Of a stretch of 64,000 nucleotides of DNA, positions 33,087 through 42,371 are shown piece by piece. Below the pieces are notes generated by a model, which worked only from the letters and a program-made list of their open reading frames with translations, was not told where the DNA came from and did no database searches. Position numbers and translations under genes: made by a program. The DNA comes from an uncultured Clostridia bacterium. Its GTDB lineage: Bacteria > Bacillota > Clostridia > TANB77 > CAG-508. Where the stretch lies: the NCBI GenBank assembly GCA_934133165.1, contig CAKPAW010000001.1, positions 186,001 through 250,000 on the forward strand. The letters run 5' to 3'. The number at the start of each line of letters is the position of its first letter. Positions within the stretch are counted from its first letter, which is position 1.

Positions 33087-33267
33087 AGAGAGCCTACGGT
33101 TGGTGCAAGTAGGATAAAATACTTTAGGAATCTACTTTTATTGCATTTCGTAAAACGAAACCGAGTTATGCTAGGTTATAAGCATTTTTAAGATACTATA
33201 TTTATAGTAATTAAGGTGGCACCGCGAGTAATATCGTCCTTATGCAATTTAGCATAAGGATTTTTTG
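33087..33267 (+). promoter_or_regulatory. T-box riboswitch controlling serS
   Basis: AGAGAG at 33087 opens stem I. GGTTGGTG and AAGTAGG features follow, then a likely specifier TCT (Ser) at 33131-33133 in GGAATCTAC. The T-box sequence AAGGTGGCACCGCG is at 33213-33226, followed directly by terminator stem TCCTTATGC / GCATAAGGA and TTTTTT (33237-33267). Uncharged tRNA-Ser would bind the specifier and T-box bulge and stabilise the antiterminator, turning on serS. The T-box itself is certain; the specifier is inferred from the downstream gene. Confidence 0.93.
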
Positions 33268-33296
33268 TTACTACTCAAAATTATAGGAGGTAAAAT

Positions 33297-34580
33297 ATGA
33301 TTGATATTAAATTTTTAAGAGAAAATCCAGATGTTGTTAAACAAAACATCAAAAACAAATTCCAAGATCATAAACTTTGTTTAGTTGACGAAGTTATTGA
33401 CTTAGATTTAAAAAATCGTGAAGTTAAATTAAGAGGTGATGAACTTCGTGCTTCTAGAAATACTTTAAGTAGCCAAATAGGCATGCTAATGAAATCCGGA
33501 AAAAAAGATGAAGCTGAAGAAATAAAATTACAAGTTAAAAAAATCAATGATGAATTAGTAGAAAATGAAAAATTAGAAGAACATTATTCTGCTGAGATAA
33601 AAGAAAGAATGATGAAAATTCCTAACATAATTGACAAATCTGTTCCTATTGGAAAAGATGATACAGAAAATGTTGAAGTTCAAAGATTTGGTGAGCCTAC
33701 TATTCCTTCTTTTGAAATTCCACATCATGCCGATATTATAGAAAAAGTTCATGGTATGGATAAAGAATCTGCAGGTCGTACAAGTGGTGTTGGTTTCTAT
33801 TATTTAATAGGAGATATTGCAAGACTTCACGAAGCTATGCTTGCCTATGCACGTGATTATATGATAAATAATGGTTTTACTTATGCAATTCCACCTTTCA
33901 TGATTCGTAGCGATGTAGTAACTGGTGTTATGAGTTTTGAAGAAATGGATGCTATGATGTATAAAATAGAAGGAGAAGATTTATATTTAATTGGTACCTC
34001 TGAACATTCTATGATAGGCAGATTTAAAGACCAAATTATAAAGAAAGAAGAGCTTCCTATTACTATGACTTCTTATTCTCCATGTTTTAGAAAAGAAATT
34101 GGTTCTCATGGACTAGAAGAAAGAGGACTTTACCGTGTACATCAATTTGAAAAACAAGAAATGATAGTTTTATGCGAACCTGAAGAATCTATGGATTGGT
34201 ATAATAAAATGTGGAAATTAACAGTAGATTTATTTAGAAGTTGGAATGTTCCAGTAAGACAATTAGAATGTTGTAGTGGAGATTTGGCTGACTTAAAAGT
34301 AAAATCTTGTGATATTGAAGCATGGAGTCCAAGACAACAAAAATACTTTGAAGTAGGTAGCTGTTCAACTCTAGGAGATGCTCAAGCAAGAAGATTAGGT
34401 ATTCGTATAAAAGGAGAAAAAGGAAATTATTATCCTCATACTTTAAACAATACTGTTGTTGCAACACCTAGAGGATTAATTGCTGTTATAGAAAATAACT
34501 ATAATGAAGATGGAAGCATTACAGTTCCAGAAGTTTTAAGACCATACATGGGTGGAACTGAAAAAATAGTAGCAAAATAA
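33297..34580 (+). CDS. serS: Seryl-tRNA synthetase
   Basis: 427 aa, standard length. The N-terminal coiled-coil arm that holds the long arm of tRNA-Ser spans about residues 25-110. Class II motif 2 is near SYSPCFRKEIGSHGLEERGL with HQFEKQEMI, and motif 3 is NNTVVATPRGLIAVIENNY. The ribosome site AGGAGG is 7 nt before the ATG. Transcription is controlled by the T-box immediately upstream; a terminator follows. Confidence 0.97.
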   Translation: MIDIKFLRENPDVVKQNIKNKFQDHKLCLVDEVIDLDLKNREVKLRGDELRASRNTLSSQIGMLMKSGKKDEAEEIKLQVKKINDELVENEKLEEHYSAEIKERMMKIPNIIDKSVPIGKDDTENVEVQRFGEPTIPSFEIPHHADIIEKVHGMDKESAGRTSGVGFYYLIGDIARLHEAMLAYARDYMINNGFTYAIPPFMIRSDVVTGVMSFEEMDAMMYKIEGEDLYLIGTSEHSMIGRFKDQIIKKEELPITMTSYSPCFRKEIGSHGLEERGLYRVHQFEKQEMIVLCEPEESMDWYNKMWKLTVDLFRSWNVPVRQLECCSGDLADLKVKSCDIEAWSPRQQKYFEVGSCSTLGDAQARRLGIRIKGEKGNYYPHTLNNTVVATPRGLIAVIENNYNEDGSITVPEVLRPYMGGTEKIVAK

Positions 34581-34588
34581 TTTTTATG

Positions 34589-34611
34589 GACCAAGATTTT
34601 TATTCTTGGTC
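34589..34611 (+). terminator. Terminator after serS
   Basis: GACCAAGA / TCTTGGTC stem, 7-nt loop, TTTT. Confidence 0.8.
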
Positions 34612-34671
34612 TTTTATATTTTACAAATTTATGCTATACTATATATAGTTTGAAACGAAAGGAAAAAATAT

Positions 34672-35265
34672 ATGTTAATTAAAAATCCAGAATTTAAAAT
34701 ATCAGCAGTTTCACCTGCACAATACCCAGATGATAACTTACCTCAAATTGTTTTAGTTGGTAAGTCTAATGTTGGTAAATCTTCTTTTATAAATACTATG
34801 GTTAATAGAAAAAAACTTGCTAGAACAAGTAGTGAACCTGGAAAAACAAGACAAATTAATTTTTATAATATGGATAATAAATTTTATTTTGTTGATTTGC
34901 CTGGTTATGGATATAGTAAAATGTCTAAAAAAGAACAAGATAGAGTTGGTCAATTCATTGAACAATATTTAAATAATAGTAAAGATATTGCATTAATTGT
35001 ATTTTTAATTGACATTAGACATGACCCTAGTGAAAATGATAAACTAATGTACAGATACATTATTGATAGCCAAAGACCTTGCATTATTATTGCAAATAAG
35101 GCAGATAAAATTGCTGTAACTAAAGTAGACGCTCAAGTTACTCATTTGCAAGATAAATTAAATCCTTTAAAAGATTTAACTTTTATTCCTTTTTCTGCTG
35201 AAAGAAGAATTTATACAGATAACGCTTGGGAAGAAATTGAAAAATTTATAACTAAAAAAGACTAA
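34672..35265 (+). CDS. engB: Ribosome biogenesis GTPase EngB (YsxC/YihA)
   Basis: 197 aa. G1 is VGKSNVGKSSFINT; the switch I Thr is in SEPGKTRQINFY, G3 is FVDLPGYGYSKMSK, G4 is ANKADK and G5 is FSAE. EngB helps 50S subunit assembly and is usually essential. Ribosome site GAAAGGAA. It converges with the DUF951 gene, with a shared terminator across the stop. Confidence 0.96.
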   Translation: MLIKNPEFKISAVSPAQYPDDNLPQIVLVGKSNVGKSSFINTMVNRKKLARTSSEPGKTRQINFYNMDNKFYFVDLPGYGYSKMSKKEQDRVGQFIEQYLNNSKDIALIVFLIDIRHDPSENDKLMYRYIIDSQRPCIIIANKADKIAVTKVDAQVTHLQDKLNPLKDLTFIPFSAERRIYTDNAWEEIEKFITKKD

Positions 35266-35283
35266 ATTATAAAATTTAGTCTT
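35258..35283. terminator. Bidirectional terminator between engB and the DUF951 gene
   Basis: AAGACTAAATT / AATTTAGTCTT overlaps both stop codon regions. Confidence 0.65.
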
Positions 35284-35461
35284 CTTTGTCTATCTTTTTA
35301 GTTATCATTTTTAATGCTTTTTGTCTTTCTACCATTATTACATGTCCACAACCTAGGCATTTTAGTTTAAAATCTACACCTATTCTTGTAATTTCCCATA
35401 GTTTACTTCCACAAGGATGAACTTTTTTAGTTCTTACAATATCTCCTATATTATATTCCAT
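35276..35461 (-). CDS. DUF951 family small zinc-binding protein
   Basis: 61 aa: GDIVRTKKVHPCGSKLWEIT, then DFKLKCLGCGHVIMVERQKA, the full DUF951 signature with a Cys (HPCG) and a CxxC-type pair (KCLGCGH) that probably bind zinc. Function unknown; widely conserved in Bacillota as a short monocistronic gene. GGAAGAG precedes the ATG. Confidence 0.88.
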   Translation of the reverse strand: MEYNIGDIVRTKKVHPCGSKLWEITRIGVDFKLKCLGCGHVIMVERQKALKMITKKIDKED

Positions 35462-35489
35462 AATTCTCTCTTCCTATTTATTATATTTT

Positions 35490-35520
35490 TACCCCAAAGG
35501 TATTAGGTACTTTTGGGGTA
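35490..35520 (-). terminator. Terminator after gltX
   Basis: TACCCCAAA-type arms with GTA/TAC extension around TTAG; T-rich tail towards 35480 belongs to the opposite strand, AT-rich on this one. Confidence 0.55.
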
Positions 35521-35534
35521 GTTTTATTAATTTT

Positions 35535-37193
35535 CTATTTTAATTTTTCTATTGCTGTTTCAAATCTTTTGAAAATTCTTTCTTTTCCTAAAACTTGCAT
35601 TATTTCATACATATCTGGAGTGTTACTTCTTGAAGTTAATGCAACTCTTATAACAGTACTTACATCTCCTACGTGTCCTGGATAAGCTTCTGGGTTAGCT
35701 TTAAATTCTTTTACTTCTCTTGCAAATCCAACTTCTTCAGCTAAGTCTTTTATTTTATCAAACCATACTTGTTTATCATCATTTTCATCATAATATTTTT
35801 CCATATATAATGTTAATATCTTCTTAATTAACTCTTTGTCTGTGACTTTTTGGAAATCATATTGTCTATCTTTTGCATAAAATTCTTTGTCATACATATA
35901 TTCTATGTTTTCTTTTACATCTGACCATTTTGATATGTCTTTTCTAGGTTTTGCATTTCCTCTTTCTATTCCAAATACTTTTAAAGCATATTCACGGTCT
36001 TGTAATAGCTCGAAAAGTTCGTTATCATATACTTTTGCCCAATTTATAGATTCATTGTATATTTCTTCTGCAGTATATTTAGATATAACAGTTTTTGCAA
36101 TATCTAGTATTTTAACAATATCAAATAGTGCTCCACTTACACTCATTTTGTTTAATTGTAATTCAAATTCATCTATACTAGCATTTGGATTTTGTTTTCT
36201 CCATAATTCAAAACTTGAGTTTGCTATGTTTAACAAATATTCTATTACAGCTTCTTTTGGTACACCTATTTCTGTATAATAGCTTACCGCTGCTTCTGGG
36301 TCTTTACGCTTACTTAATTTACGTTTTCCACCTTCATCTTCCTTCATGATAGGTGCTATATGTGCATATTTAGGTGCTTTAAACTCTAACATTTGGAATA
36401 ATTGTAAATGAAGTGGAACTGAAGATAGCCATTCGTCACCTCTTATTACATGTGTTGTATGCATTAAATGATCATCAACAGCATGTGCAAAGTGATATGT
36501 AGGAAGTCCATCTGCTTTAATTATTACTATATCTTGATCATTTTCTGGAAAATCTACATTTCCTTTTATAACATCATGATGCTTTATTTTTCTATCTTCC
36601 CTACCTGGTGATTTTAAACGGATGATATATGGCTCACCATTTTTTATCTTCTCTGCTGCTTCTTCTACAGATAAATTTCTATATTTTGCCCATACTCCAT
36701 AATAACCTGGTCTTACTTTTGCTGCTTCTTGTTTTGCTCTCATTTCATCTAATTCTTCTGCACTTGCAAAACATGGATATGCTTTTCCTTGTTCTAATAA
36801 ATGTTTAGCATATGCTTGGTAAATATCTTTTCTTAAAGATTGTTTATATGGACCATAACTTCCTATTTCTTCTGTTTCACTCGTCATTCCTTCATCTGGT
36901 ATTAATCCAAAATCTTTTAAGGATTCTATAATTCCTGTTACACCATTCTCTACTTCTCTTTTTTGGTCTGTATCTTCAACTCTTAAGAAAAATACACCAT
37001 TTGTTTGCTTTGCCATTTTTCTTGCAATTACTACTTGATATAATGAACCTAAGTGTACAAAACCTGTTGGACTTGGTGCAAAACGAGTAACTATTGCTCC
37101 TTCTGGTAAATTTCTTTCAGGATATTTTTCCTCGTAATATGATATTTCTTTTGCATCTGGAAATATTAAGTCAGCTAATTCTTTATAATCCAT
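35535..37193 (-). CDS. gltX: Glutamyl-tRNA synthetase
   Basis: 552 aa class I enzyme. The HIGH-type motif is TRFAPSPTGFVHLGSLYQVV; DTDQKREVENG and the adjacent Glu-binding region follow, then the KMSKS variant KLSKRKD. The C-terminal helical anticodon-binding domain ends FKRFETAIEKLK. Because gatCAB is present, it is probably non-discriminating and charges tRNA-Gln with Glu as well. Slightly longer than the typical 480-500 aa. Ribosome site AAAGGAGAA. Confidence 0.95.
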   Translation of the reverse strand: MDYKELADLIFPDAKEISYYEEKYPERNLPEGAIVTRFAPSPTGFVHLGSLYQVVIARKMAKQTNGVFFLRVEDTDQKREVENGVTGIIESLKDFGLIPDEGMTSETEEIGSYGPYKQSLRKDIYQAYAKHLLEQGKAYPCFASAEELDEMRAKQEAAKVRPGYYGVWAKYRNLSVEEAAEKIKNGEPYIIRLKSPGREDRKIKHHDVIKGNVDFPENDQDIVIIKADGLPTYHFAHAVDDHLMHTTHVIRGDEWLSSVPLHLQLFQMLEFKAPKYAHIAPIMKEDEGGKRKLSKRKDPEAAVSYYTEIGVPKEAVIEYLLNIANSSFELWRKQNPNASIDEFELQLNKMSVSGALFDIVKILDIAKTVISKYTAEEIYNESINWAKVYDNELFELLQDREYALKVFGIERGNAKPRKDISKWSDVKENIEYMYDKEFYAKDRQYDFQKVTDKELIKKILTLYMEKYYDENDDKQVWFDKIKDLAEEVGFAREVKEFKANPEAYPGHVGDVSTVIRVALTSRSNTPDMYEIMQVLGKERIFKRFETAIEKLK

Positions 37194-37416
37194 ACTTATT
37201 TCTCCTTTTTTCTAAATTCTTGGTTATTATATCAAATTTTTCCTTGTTCTTCAATAGATTAAATGCTTTTTAATTTATTTGTTTGTTTATTTTCATTTTT
37301 ATTTGTTATACATATTTATAAAATTTACATTTTTTTACAATTTTATTGACTTTTAGCTATTTTTATGTTAACATTTAATTATATACAAACAACTTACTTA
37401 AAGGGAGGTAATTACA

Positions 37417-37590
37417 ATGCAATTATCTAATGAACGGGTGGCACCTATAATTATCGCCACAAATATGAGGCTTGAACCTCTTTATTCCACCACTCAGGAT
37501 ACCAAAGTTCGTAAATGGTTAGAAAGCCACGACTTTGATTCTAAAAAAGATAGCCTGTCTTCTCTTTATTGTCAGGCATCTAAATATTAA
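37417..37590 (+). CDS. Small ORF of 57 aa, unknown
   Basis: MQLSNERVAPIIIATNMRLE continues to LESHDFDSKKDSLSSLYCQ and ends ASKY. The ribosome site AAAGGGAGGT is 7 nt before ATG 37417, a TTGACT-N17-TAACAT promoter-like pair lies at about 37348-37376, and a perfect terminator follows the stop. Base composition is clearly richer in GC than the flanks. The same DNA can fold into hairpins (GTGGC/GCCAC, GAGG/CCTC and GATAGCCTG/CAGGCATC), so a structured RNA with or without a peptide is an alternative. No family recognised. Confidence 0.55.
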   Translation: MQLSNERVAPIIIATNMRLEPLYSTTQDTKVRKWLESHDFDSKKDSLSSLYCQASKY

Positions 37591-37594
37591 AAAT

Positions 37595-37618
37595 AAAAGC
37601 TCCTTGTTAGGAGCTTTT
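37595..37618 (+). terminator. Terminator after the 57-aa ORF
   Basis: AAAAGCTCCT / AGGAGCTTTT, loop TGTT, then ATTTTTT. Confidence 0.85.
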
Positions 37619-37634
37619 ATTTTTTGTTATTTTA

Positions 37635-39518
37635 CTATAAAGACATAATAATTGGTAATATCATAGGATTACGCTTTGTTTTTTGGAAAATATAATCTCT
37701 TATATGATCTTTTAATGTTGATTTAATTGTTGCCCAATCACGTACTCCTTTACTTTCTAGCATTTCGACTTCTTCACGAATATATTTTTTTACATCATCC
37801 ATTAAGTTTTCAGATTCTTTTACATATACAAATCCTCTTGAAATTACATCTGGTCCTGCTACTATTTCGCCTGTTGAAGAATCCATAGTCATTACTATAA
37901 CTATTAGTCCATCTTGTGATAAGTGTTGTCTATCGCGTAAAACTACGTTTCCTACATCTCCTACACCATATCCATCTACTAATACTTTTCCGCATGGTAC
38001 ACTTCCTGTTTGTTTTGCTTCATTTTCGTTTAATTCTATTATACGTCCATTTGTATTCATGAAAATGTTTTCAGGTGCTACACCCATTTTTATAGCAGTT
38101 TCTGCGTGTGCCATAAGTTGTCTGTATTCACCATGAACTGGTATAAAATATTTTGGCTTTGTTAATGCAAATATTAATTTTTGTTCTTCTTGGCAGGCAT
38201 GTCCTGATACGTGAATATCTGCTAATGCGTTATACACAACATCTGCACCTATTTGTAGTAAATCATCTATTACTTTTGATACAGATTTTTCATTTCCTGG
38301 AATTGGATTTGCAGATATTATTATTAAGTCATTTGGTGTTATTTCTATTTTTTTGTGTTCTCCTGCTGCCATTCTAGTTAATGCAGACATTGTTTCACCT
38401 TGACTACCTGTTGTAATAATGACTAATTGTTCATCTGTATAATTTTTTATCATGTCTATGTCTATAAATACGTTTTCTGGTACGTCCATGTAACCTAATG
38501 ACCTTGCTGTTTCTATCATGTTTATCATGCTTCTACCACATATAGCAATTTTTCTGCCATTTGCTACTGCAGCATTTACTATTTGTTGAACTCTATGAAC
38601 ATTTGAGGCAAATGTTGCAACTACTATTCTTTTTGTACAATTTACAAATAATTTGTCAAACTCTTTTCCAACTGTACTTTCAGACATTGTATATCCTTTT
38701 CTTTCAGAGTTTGTACTATCTGATAATAATGCAAGCACACCTTTACTTCCTATTTCTGCTATACGATTTAAGTCTGTTATTTCACTATTAATTGGTGTGT
38801 AATCAATTTTGAAATCTCCTGTATGCATTATTATTCCTACTGGTGTATATATTGCAAGCATAACTGAATCTGGTATACTATGGCAACTTCTTATGAATTC
38901 TACAGACATTTTTCCAAGTTTAATTGTTTGACCTGCTTCTACTTCATATAGTTTTGTACTTCTTAACAATTTATGTTCTTCTAATTTATTTTTAATTAAT
39001 CCAATTGTTAATTTTGTAGCATAAATTGGTATATTTATTTGTTTTAAAATATATGGTATAGCTCCTATGTGGTCTTCGTGACCATGTGTAATTACTAAAC
39101 CTTTTATTTTTTCTTTATTTCTTTCTAAGTAAGTAACATCTGGTATAACTAAATCTACACCAAGCATATCATCTGTAGGAAATTCTAGTCCACAATCTAC
39201 AATAATTATTTCATCTTCATATTCGAAAATAGTCATATTGTTTCCTATTTCTTCTAATCCACCTAATGGAATAATTTTTAAATTTGATTTTTTGAACTCA
39301 AATTTAGGTTGTTTCTTATTGTAATTCCTCCTTGCAGCAGTTTTTCTTTCTACATTTTTATTTTCATCTACTGCTTTTGCTTCTTTCTTTACTCTAGGTG
39401 CTTTTCCCTCTACTTTTTCATTTTTTTTATTATTTTTATGATAAGGTTTTCTTACTCTAGAGCTAGATACTTTTTCATTTTTTACATTTTGTATTTCTTC
39501 TTTTCTTTCTTTTGTCAT
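37635..39518 (-). CDS. rnj: Ribonuclease J
   Basis: 627 aa, with an N-terminal Lys/Arg-rich disordered extension of about 75 residues beyond the usual 550. The metallo-beta-lactamase domain starts KIIPLGGLEEIGNNMTIFEY, with the zinc motif HGHEDHIGA at 145-153. The beta-CASP part follows (SDSTNSERKGYTMSE, SGHACQEEQKL, KYFIPVHGEYRQL), then the C-terminal domain. RNase J combines 5'-3' exonuclease and endonuclease activity in mRNA decay and rRNA maturation. The basic tail may bind RNA. Ribosome site AAAAGGAG. Confidence 0.94.
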   Translation of the reverse strand: MTKERKEEIQNVKNEKVSSSRVRKPYHKNNKKNEKVEGKAPRVKKEAKAVDENKNVERKTAARRNYNKKQPKFEFKKSNLKIIPLGGLEEIGNNMTIFEYEDEIIIVDCGLEFPTDDMLGVDLVIPDVTYLERNKEKIKGLVITHGHEDHIGAIPYILKQINIPIYATKLTIGLIKNKLEEHKLLRSTKLYEVEAGQTIKLGKMSVEFIRSCHSIPDSVMLAIYTPVGIIMHTGDFKIDYTPINSEITDLNRIAEIGSKGVLALLSDSTNSERKGYTMSESTVGKEFDKLFVNCTKRIVVATFASNVHRVQQIVNAAVANGRKIAICGRSMINMIETARSLGYMDVPENVFIDIDMIKNYTDEQLVIITTGSQGETMSALTRMAAGEHKKIEITPNDLIIISANPIPGNEKSVSKVIDDLLQIGADVVYNALADIHVSGHACQEEQKLIFALTKPKYFIPVHGEYRQLMAHAETAIKMGVAPENIFMNTNGRIIELNENEAKQTGSVPCGKVLVDGYGVGDVGNVVLRDRQHLSQDGLIVIVMTMDSSTGEIVAGPDVISRGFVYVKESENLMDDVKKYIREEVEMLESKGVRDWATIKSTLKDHIRDYIFQKTKRNPMILPIIMSL

Positions 39519-39987
39519 ATTTTTATCTCCTTTTCTATTATTCTAATTTAAATTTATCTTTTACATATTTATTTTCACGCAAAAAAATAGTTTTACTTAA
39601 TGTAAAAACTATTTTTGACTCCAATTATAAAATACACTTATTTTAACTTTTATCTCTTTTTTATAATACTTTTACATATAATAAATTAATATTGATTTTC
39701 TCTTTGGTTTTATTCTCTCTTTTATCTCTTTATTTTATACATATATTTTATTTAGAATCTCTTTTTACATTGTTTTAGATTGATTTTTCTACACACCTTT
39801 TTATCAATCTTTTATTATAAATTTAAATCTCTTCTTTACCTCTAATAGGTAACAACTATTTTGTATTTTAGCATATTTTTATTGTTTTGTCAAATTCAGA
39901 AATTTCTTCGTTCGTATAAAAATCCCCCATAACTGGTAAAACTTCACAATTAGGAATTGTCCATAATTGTGAAGTTTAGTGTTATTT
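39519..39987 (-). promoter_or_regulatory. Long rnj leader region without genes
   Basis: 469 bp with no ORF of note. On the minus strand it is purine-rich, with AAGAGAT repeated at least four times between 39640 and 39840, and a hairpin AAAAATAGTTTT / AAAACTATTTTT at 39583-39617 about 65 nt before the rnj start. That hairpin could be an attenuator or a processing site for rnj; this is inference. Confidence 0.35.
39939..39977 (-). terminator. Terminator after the ROK kinase, GTCC-type palindrome
   Basis: AACTTCACAATTA / TAATTGTGAAGTT around GGAATTGTCCA. It shares AATTAGG(A/G)ATTGTCC with the palindrome at 42300. Confidence 0.7.
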
Positions 39988-40866
39988 TTATAATATTGCA
40001 CCTATAATTCCTGCATCATTTTTTAATTTTGCAAGTACAATCTTTGGTTTATCAAATTGATATGAAATCAATTGTGCTTTTTCTAATAATCTTTTATATA
40101 ATATATCTTCAAAATATGTAAAGCTTCCTCCTATACATATTTGTTCTGGATTAATTATATTTATAATATTTGAAAGTCCAATACATAATATATTTATATA
40201 CTCATCTATACATTTATTTGTATCTTTATCATCTTTGTTTTTAACTAAATATTTTAGTATATCCTCTAAAGTAGCACCTACGTTTATTCCTAAAACTTCA
40301 ATTATTTTATTTTTAAATGCATTCATTGAACTATATGTTTCAAAGCAACCTCTTTTCCCGCAGTTACACAATTTTCCATTCTTTTCAATTACCATATGTC
40401 CAAATTCTGCTGAAATTACTTCTTCATTTATTATTGTTGCTCCTCCTATTCCTGTTCCAAAGCAAATAAAAACTCCTCTTTTTATATCTTTTAGATTTCC
40501 ATATTCTTTTTCTGCTTTTGCAGCACACAAAGCATCATTTTGAAGTTTTACTGGTATTTGGTAATGTTCTTCTAATATTTTTGCCAAATTCCAATTATAT
40601 ATTTTGTATTTATCACACTTTTTAACAATATTATTTTCTATTATTCCTGGAACACCTATTCCTATTTCTTCTATTACGAAAATAGGAATCTGTGAAATTC
40701 TCAAAACACTATTTATTAAACTTAAAATTTTATCAACAATAATTTGTTTTATTTCTTCCTCTTTGCTATATATTATATTTTGCTCCTCTTTTTGTATTAT
40801 TTTGCCTTTTTCTGTTATAATACCTACCGCTATGTGGCTTCCACCTAAATCTATTCCTATTTTCAT
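39988..40866 (-). CDS. ROK-family sugar kinase (glucokinase-like)
   Basis: 292 aa from ATG 40866 (GGAGAC upstream). The phosphate motif is IGIDLGGSHIAVGIITEKG and the sugar site is LQNDALCAAKAEKEYGNLKD; GVFICFGTGIGGATIINEEV follows. The ROK zinc motif appears as GHMVIEKNGKLCNCGKRGCF. It phosphorylates glucose or another hexose with ATP; the substrate is not certain, since ROK members include glucokinases, fructokinases and ManNAc kinases. It lies just downstream of the pilus operon terminator and is separate from it. Confidence 0.85.
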   Translation of the reverse strand: MKIGIDLGGSHIAVGIITEKGKIIQKEEQNIIYSKEEEIKQIIVDKILSLINSVLRISQIPIFVIEEIGIGVPGIIENNIVKKCDKYKIYNWNLAKILEEHYQIPVKLQNDALCAAKAEKEYGNLKDIKRGVFICFGTGIGGATIINEEVISAEFGHMVIEKNGKLCNCGKRGCFETYSSMNAFKNKIIEVLGINVGATLEDILKYLVKNKDDKDTNKCIDEYINILCIGLSNIINIINPEQICIGGSFTYFEDILYKRLLEKAQLISYQFDKPKIVLAKLKNDAGIIGAIL

Positions 40867-40887
40867 ATAAATGTCTCCTTTACAAAA

Positions 40888-40910
40888 ACGTGGTATTAAA
40901 AATACCACGT
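40888..40910 (-). terminator. Terminator of the type IV pilus operon
   Basis: ACGTGGTATT / AATACCACGT, 3-nt loop, TTTTT on the minus strand. Confidence 0.85.
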
Positions 40911-40933
40911 CGTTTAATTTATTTTGAATTTTA

Positions 40934-42286
40934 TTATTCTATTCCTGCTGCTGAGAATAAGAATGTTCCCATATATACTTCTAGTAATGGAACTAATACT
41001 ACTAGTACAAAGAATATTAATGCAACACCAACTATAGAATACATAACTTGTGGCATTACTTTCATAATCTTATCTAATGTATTATTTATATCTATTTCCA
41101 TATATTCTACCAATTTTTGCATCATTTCTGATAAGTCTGTTTGCATACCTATTTTCAACATCTCGGTTATCATTGATGAAGATAATCCTGATTTTTCAAA
41201 AGGATCTATCCATGATTGACCTATTAGTATATTATTAATTGCTGTCTCTACCATAGATAAAAACACATAATTACTTACTACATTCTTACTAACTTCTAGT
41301 GCATCTTGAATTCTCATTCCATTATCTAGGTTAAGCATCATAGCTTTTATAAATCTTGAGAAATCTAAACTATAAATTAGTTTTCCAAATATCGGCATAG
41401 TATATTTAAAATAATGAAAATTATATTTTCCCCTTGGTGTGTTTATATAGAATATAATTCCTACTGCTATTATGGCTATAATACCTACTGGTATATACCA
41501 GTTAGCTATAACACCTTTAATAAAATCCGAAAACCATAATGTAATTGGATTTATTTGATCTTTACTTCCTACTTGGTCATACACTCCTTGAATTGCTGGC
41601 ACTGCTACTAAAGTACCTACAACTAACATTATAATTAATCCTATAAGTTGAAGCACATTTGGTATTACTATTTTCTTAACTTTTTTACTTATATCTGCTG
41701 AATCATCTAAATAACGTACAGCTTGTTTTAATGAATTAGTAAGAGATCCTGATAACTCTCCTACCTTTATCATATTTATATATATTTCTGGGAATATGTT
41801 TGAATAATACTCCATTGTGGTATACATATAGTCTCCACCTTCTACCCCAGCTAATATATCTTCTATAATACCTCTTAATGATAAGTTTTCTGTACTTTCT
41901 ATTATTGTATTTAAAGCATGTATATTATTAAAATTTGCTTTCTTTAATAAGTAGAAATTCTGTGTAAAGATTACTAAATCTCTATTAGTTATTTTCTCTG
42001 TAGCTGCTAATTTTAAATTTATTTTTTCAATAAGTGAAAGATTTTTTCTATTACTATTATTTAATATATTAGTTGTATTAGCAGTTTTCATTATGTCTTC
42101 CATATTGTTTATATTTCTTTTTGTCCTTTTATTTTTTTTGCTATTATATCCAACTTGAACAACCTGAATAGGCATTAAACCATTATGTTTAAGCCTTCTT
42201 ATTAAAGATTGTTTACTAGAATCTTCTACTCTATTCCTTACCTTTAATCCTTTTTCTGTCACTGCTCTATATACATATTCCGGCAT
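40934..42286 (-). CDS. pilC: Type IV pilus inner-membrane platform protein (PilC/GspF)
   Basis: 450 aa from ATG 42286; the longer frame reaches into a palindrome and is not conserved. MPEYVYRAVTEKGLKVRNRV is followed by two T2SF domains (about 85-210 and 290-420), each with membrane helices: ANFNNIHALNTIIE, LSGSLTNSLKQAVRYL, and SKNVVSNYVFLSMVETAINN. PilC anchors the assembly and retraction ATPases to the pilin helix base. Last gene of the operon. Ribosome site AAAGGAAG. Confidence 0.9.
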   Translation of the reverse strand: MPEYVYRAVTEKGLKVRNRVEDSSKQSLIRRLKHNGLMPIQVVQVGYNSKKNKRTKRNINNMEDIMKTANTTNILNNSNRKNLSLIEKINLKLAATEKITNRDLVIFTQNFYLLKKANFNNIHALNTIIESTENLSLRGIIEDILAGVEGGDYMYTTMEYYSNIFPEIYINMIKVGELSGSLTNSLKQAVRYLDDSADISKKVKKIVIPNVLQLIGLIIMLVVGTLVAVPAIQGVYDQVGSKDQINPITLWFSDFIKGVIANWYIPVGIIAIIAVGIIFYINTPRGKYNFHYFKYTMPIFGKLIYSLDFSRFIKAMMLNLDNGMRIQDALEVSKNVVSNYVFLSMVETAINNILIGQSWIDPFEKSGLSSSMITEMLKIGMQTDLSEMMQKLVEYMEIDINNTLDKIMKVMPQVMYSIVGVALIFFVLVVLVPLLEVYMGTFLFSAAGIE

Positions 42287-42296
42287 GAACTTTTTC

Positions 42297-42364
42297 TTCC
42301 TTTCCCAGTTAAGGACAATTCCTAACTGTGACATTTTCTCAATTAGGGATTGTCCCTAATTTGG
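42297..42364. repeat. GTCCC-type palindrome between pilT and pilC
   Basis: Imperfect arms CCAGTTAAGGACAATTCCTA and TAGGGATTGTCCCTAATTTGG around a CATTTTCTC-type loop. The core is shared with 39939-39977. Confidence 0.6.
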
Positions 42365-42371
42365 AAAAATA

